DNA of 64,000 nucleotides, from the NCBI GenBank assembly GCA_018287875.1, contig JAGVVL010000013.1, positions 1,364,001 through 1,428,000 of the forward strand, given 5' to 3'. Of the stretch, positions 33,981-44,489 are shown piece by piece. The position numbers and the translations under genes were made by a program. Each line of letters opens with the position of its first letter. Position 1 is the stretch's first letter. Below the pieces are notes generated by a model that had not been told where the DNA came from, did no database searches, and saw nothing but the letters and a program-made list of their open reading frames with translations. This DNA is from Nigrospora sphaerica. Taxonomy: Eukaryota; Ascomycota; Sordariomycetes; Amphisphaeriales; Apiosporaceae.

Positions 33981-35099
33981 TGCCAAAGTAACCGCTCTGC
34001 GCGTTGACGTCGGCGCGTGCCTGAGGGGCCGCTGGATAATCTCTTGGTTTCTATTTGAAGCGCAAGTGGTCTCGATTTCCTTGGTTCTGCCGCCTAGCCC
34101 TGCAGGTAGAGCTGGTGAAAGCCCTCAGGCCTCCACCGTGGCCCGCTATGGTTCTGTGCGATGTCTGCATCAACGGGTGAGGCAACCCCTAGTTGACCAT
34201 GCCTCGCATTCGCGATTCTTACACCGACTAGGATCCGAACAGGCGTTGTGACCATTCTCCATGAGAGAGGATCGTATACCTCTGCGCCATTGAACACATT
34301 GTTGCTATTAAGAGGCCCGTTGTTTCCTCGTCTCTTGCCAGGTGTCGTCCTAAAGTGCTGGTAGCATCTACGATGCGCCTGTAAGACCACTGTAATGACG
34401 TACGATTGGCCACGTGAATAAAAATATGCTAAGACACATTTATATGTGTTCTTCTCAGCAAGCCTATACATGTTTCCAAAAAAGGGCAGCAGTGATGACA
34501 TAGACGAGCCCGAGAGTCTCGGCCACGGTTCTTGCATGTCACTCCGTCATTCAAGCGGGGACATTGTTGAAGGTTATTAAGGTTTTTCCGATGTTCATAT
34601 TTCTTGTCTGACCCGCTTACTCTCTTTCCGCCATGGTTTGTAGGTCATTATGTCGACATCATATCCTAGGGAAGTGTTAAGATAGAGTCACGTAGTGTAG
34701 ATAGAAGAATGATCGATTTAAGACGAAAAAGAAGAATGAAAGATGAGCCTTGGATGGGGATTTTATATGGCCCCGGTTATCTGACCATGTAATAGGTATT
34801 GCAACAGGAAGCGCTAGCAACAAACGTGCGAGCGAGGACAGATTCCTCCTTGCCGGTTCCAAGCAGAAAGGTCCTTCTGTGCAATGCCCTTGTCTTTAGC
34901 AATAGTCCAGCACCCACAACTCGACTGCAAAACCTAATCCTCAGGCAGACCTAGGATAATAATCGGTTTTGTGCGAGCGTAGGGCTACCTGAGGTGGAAC
35001 TTGTGACCGGCGCCGGCGATGCCGTCGTGCTTGGAGAACAGGAAGTGCTGTGACCTCCATCTTCGCTCATTGAACCACTGAGTCCGTCATCTGATGGCG
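33981..35099. other. Degraded sequence between LINE and chromate-transporter pseudogene
   Basis: About 1.1 kb, mixed composition with AT-rich parts around 34.4-34.8 kb. No supported gene. Probably old repeat debris; I cannot class it. Confidence 0.4.
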
Positions 35100-36652
35100 T
35101 TAAGCATTCACTGTGCCGTACCTGACGAGCCCCAGTCCGGCCCCGATGACCATAGCCACTGGCGGCTGGAGCCCAAACTAGCACCCCCCAACATAGTTGG
35201 TGGCAGTGGCCACAACCCACCACGGATCATTCGCCAGACTTGTACCCTGCTGGAAGTCTTTCTCTATCCAGTCGATCTGCCACAGCCTATACACTGCGAT
35301 GTAGATGAATCCCACGGCCGCAGCATTAAGTCCGCGGACAGTCGACTTGACCCCACGCCAAGCGCGAACGGTACCCCAGATTCCTGTGCTGCCGTAAACC
35401 AACACCAGGCCGGGTAGAAAGATGCCGACGGCACCGAGGATGGCCCCGGCGAACAGAGAATGGCCGCCTTACACCGCTATGAGCGCCCCGAGATAGACTG
35501 CGAAGTTGAAGTTGGGCCCAGGAAAGCCCTGGATGAGAGCTAGGTCGATGAGGAAGCCACGGGGGCGGACCCATCCTTCGGCTACCACGTACTCTCGGAG
35601 TAACGGGATGGCAACAGGGCCGCCGCCGAAGATGATGGTGCCCGCCGGGTACATATTGGCAAACAGACTGTAGAGCAGGCCTTTGCTCGGCACCGCGCTG
35701 CGGACAGCCATGACGGCGCCAAAGGTGATGAAGAAGCAACTTATAATAGCCAGCCCGAGCTTTCTAGGAGAGGCTGAACTGTCTTTCGGGCGGGATGATG
35801 CGCGGCTCGATTGACGCAGCCGCAAAATGTGTATCGACCTCCGCCCAGAGACTCACGGGGTGGGTCTGCTGTGAAAGCTCGACGCCGTTCTCGAGCCCCG
35901 GAGTCCGTAAAATGGACCGTCCCGCCAGTTTTCGCAGGGCCAGAACCTGCGGGTGCAGCCAGCGGAAGTCGTAGATCAAAGAAACGAGGCCAGCGCCCAC
36001 GAGAACGACGGGGAAGTACCACAGCGCGTTATACAGCAAGCCTGCGGCGGCCCCAAAGAAGACCAGAAGGCGTGTGAGGCGGTCCGTGATGACCTTTTGC
36101 GACAGCTCGACGGCGGCGAGGGCGATAATGCCGACCGTGGCCGCGTTAAGGCCCGAGAGGACGGCATACGCGGGCCCGGGCAGCGTGTGGGCCATGTGCG
36201 AGACGCCCACCGAGAGGCCAAACATCCCCAACGCGCCGGCGGGACTGCGACAACCGTGAGATTTCAAGCCGGATGCCGCTCGGAAAGGTCACTTACCACC
36301 ACAGTACGAAGCTCAAAAGAGCCGCGACGAACCCTCCGTGCAGCAGGTTGATGCAGGAAAGCATTTTGGTGCTTGCTGGGCCCGAGAACGCCTGACAGAC
36401 ACTGAACAGCTCCTGGTAGACCTCATCATTGACCCATTCTATTTTTTTCCACGAAACGTTCATGGAACTGTGTCGATGTTAGCCCGTGTGCCTTCTCGTA
36501 GGTGGGCGCGGGAGATGTTAACGGACAATTTTGAAGTGGACAGGCGGGCCACCAAAGCACGGAAAGCCGAGATGCTAATTAGCCCTCAGCGTATCACGAC
36601 ACTGTCCGAGGAATTTGCTTGCCGAAAGTGAAGGCAAAGGCAAAATGGCCAT
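35100..36652 (-). pseudogene. Chromate ion transporter (CHR family, two-domain) pseudogene
   Basis: Minus-strand remains of a long-chain CHR antiporter, a membrane protein that in other organisms moves chromate out of the cell. Landmarks in order are CFGGPPVHFKIV, ELFSVCQAFSGPASTKM, GMFGLSVGVSH, then the second half with CFFITFGAVMA, IIFGGGPVAIPLL, IQGFPGPNFNFAVYLG and GLGLVRYGTV, ending at 35100. It is broken by nonsense codons at 36575-36577 (a Trp site), 35469-35471 and 35178-35180 (a Trp site), by a one-base gain in an A7 run near 36442-36448, and by a frame change between the halves at about 35765-35850. At least two introns remain recognisable. Most point lesions fit C:G-to-T:A change, as in the nearby LINE. 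Confidence 0.88.
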
Positions 36653-37949
36653 GTCAGCAAAGCCAACGACAGACAGTTGTGAGAGCCTAAGGGAAACTCG
36701 TCATCTCTGATGGGGGACATGGGCTAAGAGATGCCAGACAAAAGACAGCGATCGAAGGCACGAGGGGTGGCGTGCGTGCGGGGACTGGGATTAGCGTCAT
36801 AAGTAAACGACAGAATGCGGGGGACGCAACGACATGAAACACCCATTCTTACCAGCAGAATAGGTTAAATCTCCCCATCTTCGAATCGGCGGTGTGACGA
36901 AGAGCACCCGGGAGGGCCGGTCACGTCTGCGCGTCCTGGAGGGTGGCTGCCCATATGACAGGGATCGAACTGTCGCGACCGACCCGTTGTTCAGACTGTG
37001 AGTATCCAATAGCCCTTCCGGCATGGGCTTTGATGAGTGTTGGCCTGACGAACGAACAACAATGTTATGCATTAACATGGCCTCGCAGCGTTGGCTTGTC
37101 GCTGGCACGCATGCTTGCCAAAGATGTGACGCGCCAAGTGCAGGTACCTTGAATCAAGGTACAGAGGACGATGGCTCAACTGCGTAGCGAGCTTCGAAGT
37201 CTAGCGAGACAGCGAGCGAGACAGCGAGCGAGACGAATGGGCCACGGTGGGGAGTGGGAGATGCTGTAGGTAAGCGCTATTGCCTCGAAGTTAACGCTGT
37301 AAGCTAACCGTTCGTCGTGAAGGCGCTGGTGCGGAATGAGCTGAACGAGCGGAAGGAGGGGAAACCAGCACCTCCCAGCCTTGACTCTGGTGCGGGGTAG
37401 CTTATTGTCCGATCTGTCACCTAGGCCTCGCAGGCGCCTTAAAAGGCGCCTTCGTTTCAACATGGTCTAGAAAGGCAGCCGAGCTGGTCGCCGCATACGG
37501 GCAGAGATAAAGCTTCTTAATGCTTAAAAAGCCCTACCGGATTACGCATGGCTCATTTGCCGAAGCGACGCCCGGTATTCGTACGCGGCATGGGTAATAA
37601 GCTCTCTTAACCGGCGTTAAATAGGTAGGACCGCTAGCACGACGATGTTGATTCATAATGTAGTGTAAGGATCCGAAGGAGTCACAGTGGCACCGTCAGG
37701 TATAGGGTAGCGAAGGGCAGGCTCGATTCCACTGCAAGACTGATTCTTGCAGAGTCCAAGTTCAGGTCGGGCGCCAGCGGTGCGCCCGCCCCTCGCTAAT
37801 AGGTCGCCAGCGGGTCTGCGCCACAGGTCAGGTGACCAGCCTGCGGGTGCACAGGGGCACCTCCCTAGCGCCTCCTCCCCTACACTCCTCCCTTCCATGT
37901 AGGTTATCGAGCTATCTTATTAACGTGGCACGGATTAGCTGAATTAGCT
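36653..37949. other. Degraded intergenic sequence
   Basis: About 1.3 kb without a supported gene. It contains a 12-bp tandem repeat at 37204-37234. A tRNA-like B-box stretch near 36960 was examined and rejected. Confidence 0.45.
37204..37234. repeat. 12-bp tandem repeat, about 2.6 units
   Basis: Unit GCGAGACAGCGA repeated twice exactly plus a partial third. Confidence 0.85.
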
Positions 37950-38590
37950 ATCACCTCATCCCTACTCTAACACTTAAAAAGGGCTTCTCTATGCGCCTAT
38001 GTGTCCACACCTCCTTCGCATATCTTAAGAGCCACTATAGCCTACTCGAACACGCCTATAGGCATGCACTCTAATAGAAGCGTATACGGACTTACGTTAT
38101 GCTACTCGCTCATTCCTTAACGTCGCGGAATCGTGGCATTCTAGCTGCGGAACGGGACGACGAAAACGTGACGCATTCGGGCTTTAAGCTACATGCCACG
38201 GCGGGGCCTCCCGGGAGCATTCGGGCGCACTACCGCTGCGCTAGCGGGCGTAAAAGACTAGGATGCAGAACCGGAAGGGTGTACACTGCTCTCACATATA
38301 AGGGTTCAGGTCGTAGCCGCTGTCACGGGCATCGCCCCGTGACACTGCATACTTAACGCCATGGTACACCCCTCTAACCCGAACCCTCTCGCTAGTAGCG
38401 GCCAAGTAGTAGCCGACGGCACGGGGGCGATCTAACGACGTCTTAGAATAAGAGTGACGTAGAGCGACTAGAATGAGCACCGCGAAACTATCGCGTACCT
38501 ATACCGCGACCTTATGCAGCCGTTATATAGGGTGAAGGAGACCATAGAGCGTGACCACGGCTTCTACGCCACGTGAGTCATGTCATATTC
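37950..38590 (+). mobile_element. Degenerate transposase-like relic (possible FAR1/MULE DNA-binding region)
   Basis: Plus-strand text reads, through several frame changes and TAA/TAG stops, like the N-terminal region of MULE-type transposases: a basic cysteine-containing segment, a HNHP-like segment near 38365-38400 (HPSNPNPLASS) and then EHRETIAYLYRDLMQPLY at about 38480-38530. The flanks are AT-rich with many TA steps, consistent with RIP. No terminal inverted repeats were found. The class is tentative. Confidence 0.35.
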
Positions 38591-40379
38591 CGCCATACCC
38601 GATAGCTCGGCTAGGCCTAACCATAACATAGCGGACTAACGAGTATGTGCTAATAGAGCACACCATAGGGAGAGAATGTATAAGCACCGGTTTAAATATT
38701 GGCACATGTTTGAATACGTTAAAAAGGAAGGTATAGGCTAATCTCCTCGTGGTCAGAACGATAAGGCGCCTTAACCGCTTCCCTTTAGCGTGTACCGACC
38801 CGATGATGGGTGCCCTGCCACGATTCCCATGCACCTGGTACTATCTAACAGCCTGTGTAACCATAAAATCTGCATGGGCCACCTGCACTGCTTCCTACTG
38901 GCTAATTATGACAGCCATGGCACCGTCGATGCCTTGCCAAGCAAGTCGACTAAAAAGTCCACTGCATCCTGCAGATTGCTTTTTCTCCTTCCTTCCTGGG
39001 AAAGGCGCATGCCTCATATCCCCACTGAAGGATTGGTGACGTAAAAAGAAGACATTCCAGGAAATCCCTTGCATTGCGCTGCTTCTCTTTCCTTAAAGAA
39101 AGTCCCTCGCATTGCCCTGCTTGAACATGTTGCGATAGAACGTGCTGGTGGCAACAGCATTCCCACGGGGTGGCCAGGCACGCGACCTGCCCCACGACCA
39201 ATGGGCCAAGCCAGTGCTGGCCGTCACACGCTGTGCAGTGAGGAGGCACCTCCACTTACATGCAGGGGGCCACTCGTATCTACAAAGGTACACCTTTGAC
39301 ATTAGCACTCACCGGAGAGCTTTCGGGGTCGACTGTCAGCATGCATTTTTAAGAGCTCGTTTGGGTGGCACAAAAGGTCTACGTCTTTTCCTCTCATCTT
39401 CTTTTCCCGAGGGCAGGGAAGCCCAAGAGGCGAAAAGAGACGCGAGGAGTAAACTGGGGGATACTCAGCATTAGGAACATGGACATCCCAAGTGTCATCG
39501 TCTGGAATATGTCGTAGGACCCTGGATTTGCCGTGGGCCGTTCGAGGGCGGGACGGCCCTTCGTCCGGCTTGGCATTTGACCCCGCCCAACCAAAGTCTA
39601 ATACGACGTATATCGAGTAGTCTTGGCGTAAGCCGCATTACATTCAGCTTTGTCCAATGCAACGAGCAACTTCCTCTCCTGAAAACAGGAAAGGCCGAGA
39701 AAATTTGTGTCTCGGCCAATGAAAAGCCAGAAGTACGGACAGCTAGGAAAATGCCGTATACTTAGCCTGCAGTGTAATAGACGTGCAGGGTTTCTTCGGA
39801 GCGTAAGTCATATATGGGTACGTTTACGCAAAGTAGCCAGCCCGTGGAAACATCGGGGCTGCATGTGTATTGACCAAGCCTCACAGGGTACACAATATGA
39901 CGGCGAGGCTTGGAGGTGAAGCAGTAAGCTGTGCTATTGCAGCCTGTCTAGGACCGACTCACCTGGCTTGGACCGACTCACCTGGCTTGGACCGACTCAC
40001 CTGGCTCGGACCGACTCACCTGGTACTTGACAGTAGCGGACAGGACACAGCGGTGGGAAATAAATGATGTACCAGCAATACATATTTCCTTCTGTACCTT
40101 GATCATCACAGTAAGGGGGAGACCAGCTTGCATCATGAACGTCAGTTGTGAGTCGACACCTGCCCATTTCCTGCAGGCATTGTCCGGCGTTCTCCAACTG
40201 CAACCCGCCCACTTTATATTAAAATATTGTCCATCCAGGGGTGGCCACTGGATGTCAACCCGCAATCCGTACCCACTCTAGTCTACAGACTGACAGGTAC
40301 GCGAATTCGTGGAGACTCGCTTGTGATTTCCGTCGATATTCGCTAAGGCAGCAGGTGTCTTGCTCCAACGCTCACGGGG
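38591..40379. other. Degraded intergenic sequence with 19-bp tandem repeat
   Basis: About 1.8 kb between the transposase-like relic and the small secreted protein gene. It holds a 19-bp tandem array (39952-40024). Near 39060-39130 a short phrase around CCTTGCATTGCGCTGCTT recurs once as CCTCGCATTGCCCTGCTT. No supported gene. Confidence 0.45.
39952..40024. repeat. 19-bp tandem repeat, about 3.8 units
   Basis: Unit GACCGACTCACCTGGCTTG, three units nearly exact and a partial fourth. It lies about 500 bases upstream of the small secreted protein gene. Confidence 0.9.
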
Positions 40380-40386
40380 TATAAAA
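40380..40386 (+). promoter_or_regulatory. TATA box of small cysteine-rich protein gene
   Basis: TATAAAA, about 150 bases before the start codon at 40536, following a GC-rich stretch. The leader between is C/A-rich, as in strongly expressed fungal genes. Confidence 0.6.
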
Positions 40387-40535
40387 GGGTGCCAGATCCG
40401 CTGTCTGAGAAGTTATTACAGCAGGAAACCACAGCACAGCTTCCATCTCCTCAGAAGCCAAAAGAACCCAAGACAACCATTCGTCTCAAATCCTTTCCAC
40501 AACCCCTCCAAACTTCAACCAGGACTTCCGCTACC

Positions 40536-40970
40536 ATGAAGGCCCAGTTCATCCTCTCCTTCCTCGCCGCTGCCGCCTTCCAGGCCGTCCGCGCCGAAGA
40601 CGCCGTCCCCGACGAGTGCGGCGGCCTCGGGGTCTTTAACGTCGACCTCGAGACCCTGCCCGCGGGCGTCGACCGCACGCAGGTGCGCCCCTGCGCCAAC
40701 CACCCCCTGGGGCTGGCCAAGGAGGCCGAGGCCAAGGCGGCGGCGGCCCAGGGACTCGACGGCAACGTGAGCGTCAAGACTTGCGCGAAATATACTACCG
40801 GCTGCGAGAAGGGCTACTGCTGGCGGCGCTGCGGGACAGGCGGTGCGTGGTGCTGGGCCGCCAAGAACGACGGCTGGGGCGATTGGATCACTTGCAACAA
40901 CCTCCGGGACTGCAACACCGGCATGGCCTGTGCCAAGGGCGAATGCCCTTCCTGCGGCTGCAGCTGCTAA
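40536..40970 (+). CDS. Small secreted cysteine-rich protein, IDI-2-like
   Basis: Intronless gene for 144 residues: a signal peptide (MKAQFILSFLAAAAFQAVRA), a pro-like region of about 65 residues, then a C-terminal domain of about 50 residues with ten or more cysteines (TCAKYTTGCEKGYCWRRCG, GAWCWAAKNDGWGDW, then CNNLRDC and CPSCGCSC at the end). The Trp/Cys pattern resembles proteins annotated IDI-2, first described in Podospora as induced during vegetative incompatibility; this match is from memory of the pattern. A strong TATA box and C/A-rich leader suggest high expression. It is intact and GC-rich although its surroundings are RIP-damaged repeats, a setting often seen for effector-like genes. 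Function unknown. Confidence 0.8.
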   Translation: MKAQFILSFLAAAAFQAVRAEDAVPDECGGLGVFNVDLETLPAGVDRTQVRPCANHPLGLAKEAEAKAAAAQGLDGNVSVKTCAKYTTGCEKGYCWRRCGTGGAWCWAAKNDGWGDWITCNNLRDCNTGMACAKGECPSCGCSC

Positions 40971-41179
40971 GCGCTGGCTCACGCCTGAGGGAGCCGTCTC
41001 CCGAGGCTGTGATTGGCGAGCTCAATGGGTGGAAACTCCGGGGCACAAGGCAACACTCACTCACAATTCCTTTCGCTGAGAACAACGTACACCTCACACC
41101 ACCTTGTGGGGAGAGGAAGATGGGGAGATTCTACATCACAGGAATGGAATATTAGTATTATATGACTGCGCGCAGTTAT

Positions 41180-42590
41180 TTAACACCGCATTAGCGTTCC
41201 CCCCCACTGCTGACGACTCCTGGATGTTACGTGAGCAGACGTAAGCCCAACAGCTGCCAACAACACTACCATCTCGCCTTTCTCCGAGGCTCATTGTGTC
41301 CAATCCATAGTCCTGTTTGTCACATCAACCAGATATCGACCTCGGAATTCCGTATTCTTAAGCGGATTGCTAGACTGAAGCCCCACTGGCGACGGAATTG
41401 AAAGCACTTTAGAGATCTTATTCTTTATATGGATTTATATCGATTTATTACGCTTCCAAATTAAGTTATAGGTCATTTGGAGCAAAACTGGCGAAGAAAT
41501 AAAAGATATTAATTCGAGTGGCTGGGATGGCGGCGAGTGTTTTAGGATGGCCAAAAGTGGGGGATGGCCAAATAGGGGTCACCTAACTTACCATCGCGGC
41601 TCTCAGGGGAACGACTCCCCTCTTCCCCAACCTCGCTATCCTCTTCATCATTAATGACGATTAGATCGGATGAAAAGGCGCCGGTTAAGACCTGAGTTGA
41701 GTTATACAGATTAGTCTGAGTCTGGTTAATGGGACACGGGAAGGTTGTCTAACGATCACTAGCGGTGGGTGGGATATTAGAGATCTCGGTAGTCATCGCG
41801 AGGTTCTTGGGAGGTAGAGACATGGTGATAGGATGGAGTACGACGGAAAACGGTATGTTTAAAAGGTTTCTTTCTACGTAGAACGAATATCGCGGTGATG
41901 GTAGCTTTTAGTGGTAGTCTAGGATTACCGTGGAAATAAAACGGTAGAATGCTTTAGTATCTTTCTATCTGCCATGATTTTCGAGGAGACCGCTTAATTA
42001 CAGTACAGAGATGCCCATGTTACTAGAATGGACTCCTTATTATTAGCAATTCCATTATCCACATGTCATCTGCTAATCTAGCTGACTTGCCGTGGGATAA
42101 AAGGCCCAACACTAGTCTACCTCGACTCCACCTCGTGCACCTATTTCTAGTCTAAATCGCGCTATTAAAGGGATTGGAGGTGCAGGTACCGCCCGCCGTC
42201 GAATTTCGGGATGGGGAAAACGGTCACTACTAAGACCGAAAAGATGTGTGATGGCATATTCGTGACGTAGAGTCTAGCTTATCCTCTTAGACCTCATCAG
42301 CCCATCAAATCGGGTTTGAGGAATAAGCGCTGATAGCTGTTCATTTATAACGGAGACAGAGCATACTAGTCGAAAGTATAAGGCTAAAGAGAGATGAGGG
42401 AAAGACAGACAACCGGATATGACAAAGAAGGGAAAGAAGTCAAGAATACCTCAGAGGAGCATCCAGAAGAACGAACTATATATATGAATGGGGCATTGCT
42501 GATAGGGGTGCGCTGCCGCGCGATGCCAGATCGGGAAGAAGGCCTAACCCGGGAGGTGCAACACCGCCTTCTCGATTACAGAAAACCTTC
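41180..42590 (-). repeat. AT-rich, RIP-like degraded repeat, class unknown
   Basis: About 1.4 kb, clearly poorer in GC than the genes on both sides. On the minus strand a fragment starting ATG at about 41822 reads MSLPPKNLAMTTEISNIPP and later DLIVINDEEDSEVGEE, interrupted by one TAG. This looks like the N-terminus of a mobile-element protein, but I do not recognise the family. No LTRs or inverted repeats were found by eye. Confidence 0.5.
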
Positions 42591-42592
42591 CC

Positions 42593-44489
42593 TCAAATGA
42601 TTATTCGTCGCGTTATGTTCGGCCCTGAAGCTGCAGCTGAGCTTTTGGTGGGCTTGAATATCTCCTTGTCGTCCACCTCGCATACAGTGCCCAGCTCTGG
42701 GAGTTTCCCGGTTTCAAAATATTCCCGGATCACGTTATTTGAACATGCTGAAACTTGAGCAAGGGTTGAATGCTGAAACCCGTTAGCCCCTTAATCCCAG
42801 TTTATAGCGTCGCCCCATAATTCAATAGGTTTACTACTTAAGGAGGAAGAACTTACACCGTAGCCATTGTGCTGTAGAACCACACTCCCCTCGAAGCCGG
42901 CACTCATGTTGTGGGCCGAGGCCAGCGGCGTAATCGGATCCAGAGTGTTACCGATCAGCAGGATGGGGTGCTTCGTCTTGGCGGTGAAATCGCCTTGGTA
43001 CCGCTCCTTGGCTTCGTACGGCCACTGGGCGCACTGTAAGTACTGGTACGCGACGCTGTCGCCCGCCAGCTTGCTGTTGGCCATGAGAACATCCAGATCC
43101 GGGCGCAAACCGTCCAGCTTCGAAGAGCTCGTGAACGCATCGCTGCAGCTGATCCCCGCCTGCGCATCGGTGCTGAAAGCGGCGTCCGTACCGTCGGCTG
43201 TGAAGAGCGGGCTGCCCTCCAGGCGATCCAGTTCGCCCGTCAGCAGACTATCCAAGCCCGCGGCTAGGGCGGGCCAATTAATGGGCTTATAGAGGACGTT
43301 AAAGACGACATTCTTGATGATGGAGTAGTCGAGAATCATAGTTCCTAAAGGGATAGGCTCATACTTCAACTTATAGAATAAGTCGTACAGCTTCGCCTCT
43401 AAGTCAGCAGCTGTTATGTTGCCTCGTGCTAAAGGGCAGTTGTTACGTGAGTCGACGCACTCCTTAATAAAGGCACTGAAGAGCTTGTCCGCATCGGAGA
43501 CGCTTTGCTCAGTGCTGTTTAGGGCGTTTAGCTACTATTACAGTGGCTAAGACAGGGTGCAGCTGGACTCACAGGCCGTGGTAGTACTCGTGTGGGTTAA
43601 TAAAGGTATCAAGGACCAATTTATCGATCCTATCGGGGAACATATAGGCGATAGTGGCACCTAGAAGCGTACCGTATGATAGGCCTATATTCAGCGTTAG
43701 TACCTGCGCTATTATTCGGGAACATTTCATTTAAAGTAGAGTACTTACCCCAATATCGGAGCATGCCATCTTCCTTCAGCGCATCGACCACGGAAATAAA
43801 GTCCCGGGCCGCGAAGGCCGTGCCGATAAGCTCGCCCGTCTTGTTACCAGGTGCGCCGGCACAAGCGATGGCTTTGAGCTTTCCCTGCGCCCAAGTCATT
43901 CCTAAAGCCACATCGGACGAGTTGACTCCAATTTCGGGGTACTGTAGACGGGCTAACTGTGCTCCTTCAGGGCTCTCGTAGCATGAGAACGGAATGGTGG
44001 TTCCCGTGCCGCTGTAGTAGGTTTAGTGATCATTCGTGAAGCGAACGGAACGCGATAGCTTACCGCGGATCAAAAGCGATAAGGTCATGCATGCTCTCCT
44101 CCGGTCGCACTGCACACCGGTGTCAGTATCTGTCTTACCTTCTGTCCCTAGTTCAGCTCACTTCATAGCATAGAGGGCGTTTCCAGAAAGAGTCTTTTGG
44201 CCTCGTCGCCGGGCCCACCAAAGTTGAAGAGGATGCTCCCCTTAGAAGGGCCGGCGATGGCGGGTATCCTCGTGAGCTGAAGGGCGAGGCTCTCGCCTGA
44301 GTCCTTATCGGTGTAGTCCAGCGGAACCGATACGTTGCCGCACACGACGGGCAGCGGGTACTGGCCATCATCGTGCGCACAAGGACCCCATTCGATGCCT
44401 GCGGTGCCGTTTGGAATGCTGAGCGCCGTCATCGAAAGCAGCAACAGCTTCGACGAAAGAAACGTCTTCAGCAGCCCCCACATGGTCAT
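42593..44489 (-). pseudogene. Second secreted S33 (TAP-like) hydrolase gene, one nonsense codon
   Basis: A close family relative of the S33 gene at 6359. Six minus-strand exons close in phase: 44489..44162, 44109..44064, 44011..43749, 43684..43573, 43514..42857 and 42772..42593 (528 codons before the stop). Landmarks are VPLDYTDKDSGE, NFGGPG, LIAFDPRGTGTT, GLSYGT with the nucleophile Ser (a normal GxSxG here), ILLIGNTLDPITPL with the Asp and YGHST with the His. The only lesion is TGA at 44165-44163, codon 109, at the end of exon 1. A CGA-to-TGA change would explain it. It is therefore a very recent pseudogene, a sequencing error, or a gene whose exon 1 end is chosen differently. No classical signal peptide is obvious, though residues 7-25 are hydrophobic. 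Confidence 0.82.

Noticed and set aside
36950..37030. A tRNA gene on the minus strand suggested by a B-box-like GTTCGATCC
   Set aside because: The T-arm would need an eight-base loop and the acceptor and anticodon stems do not pair, so it is not a tRNA; at most a chance match or SINE-like debris.
39952..40024. CRISPR-like array
   Set aside because: Units are directly adjacent with no spacers, and the host is a eukaryote. It is a plain tandem repeat.
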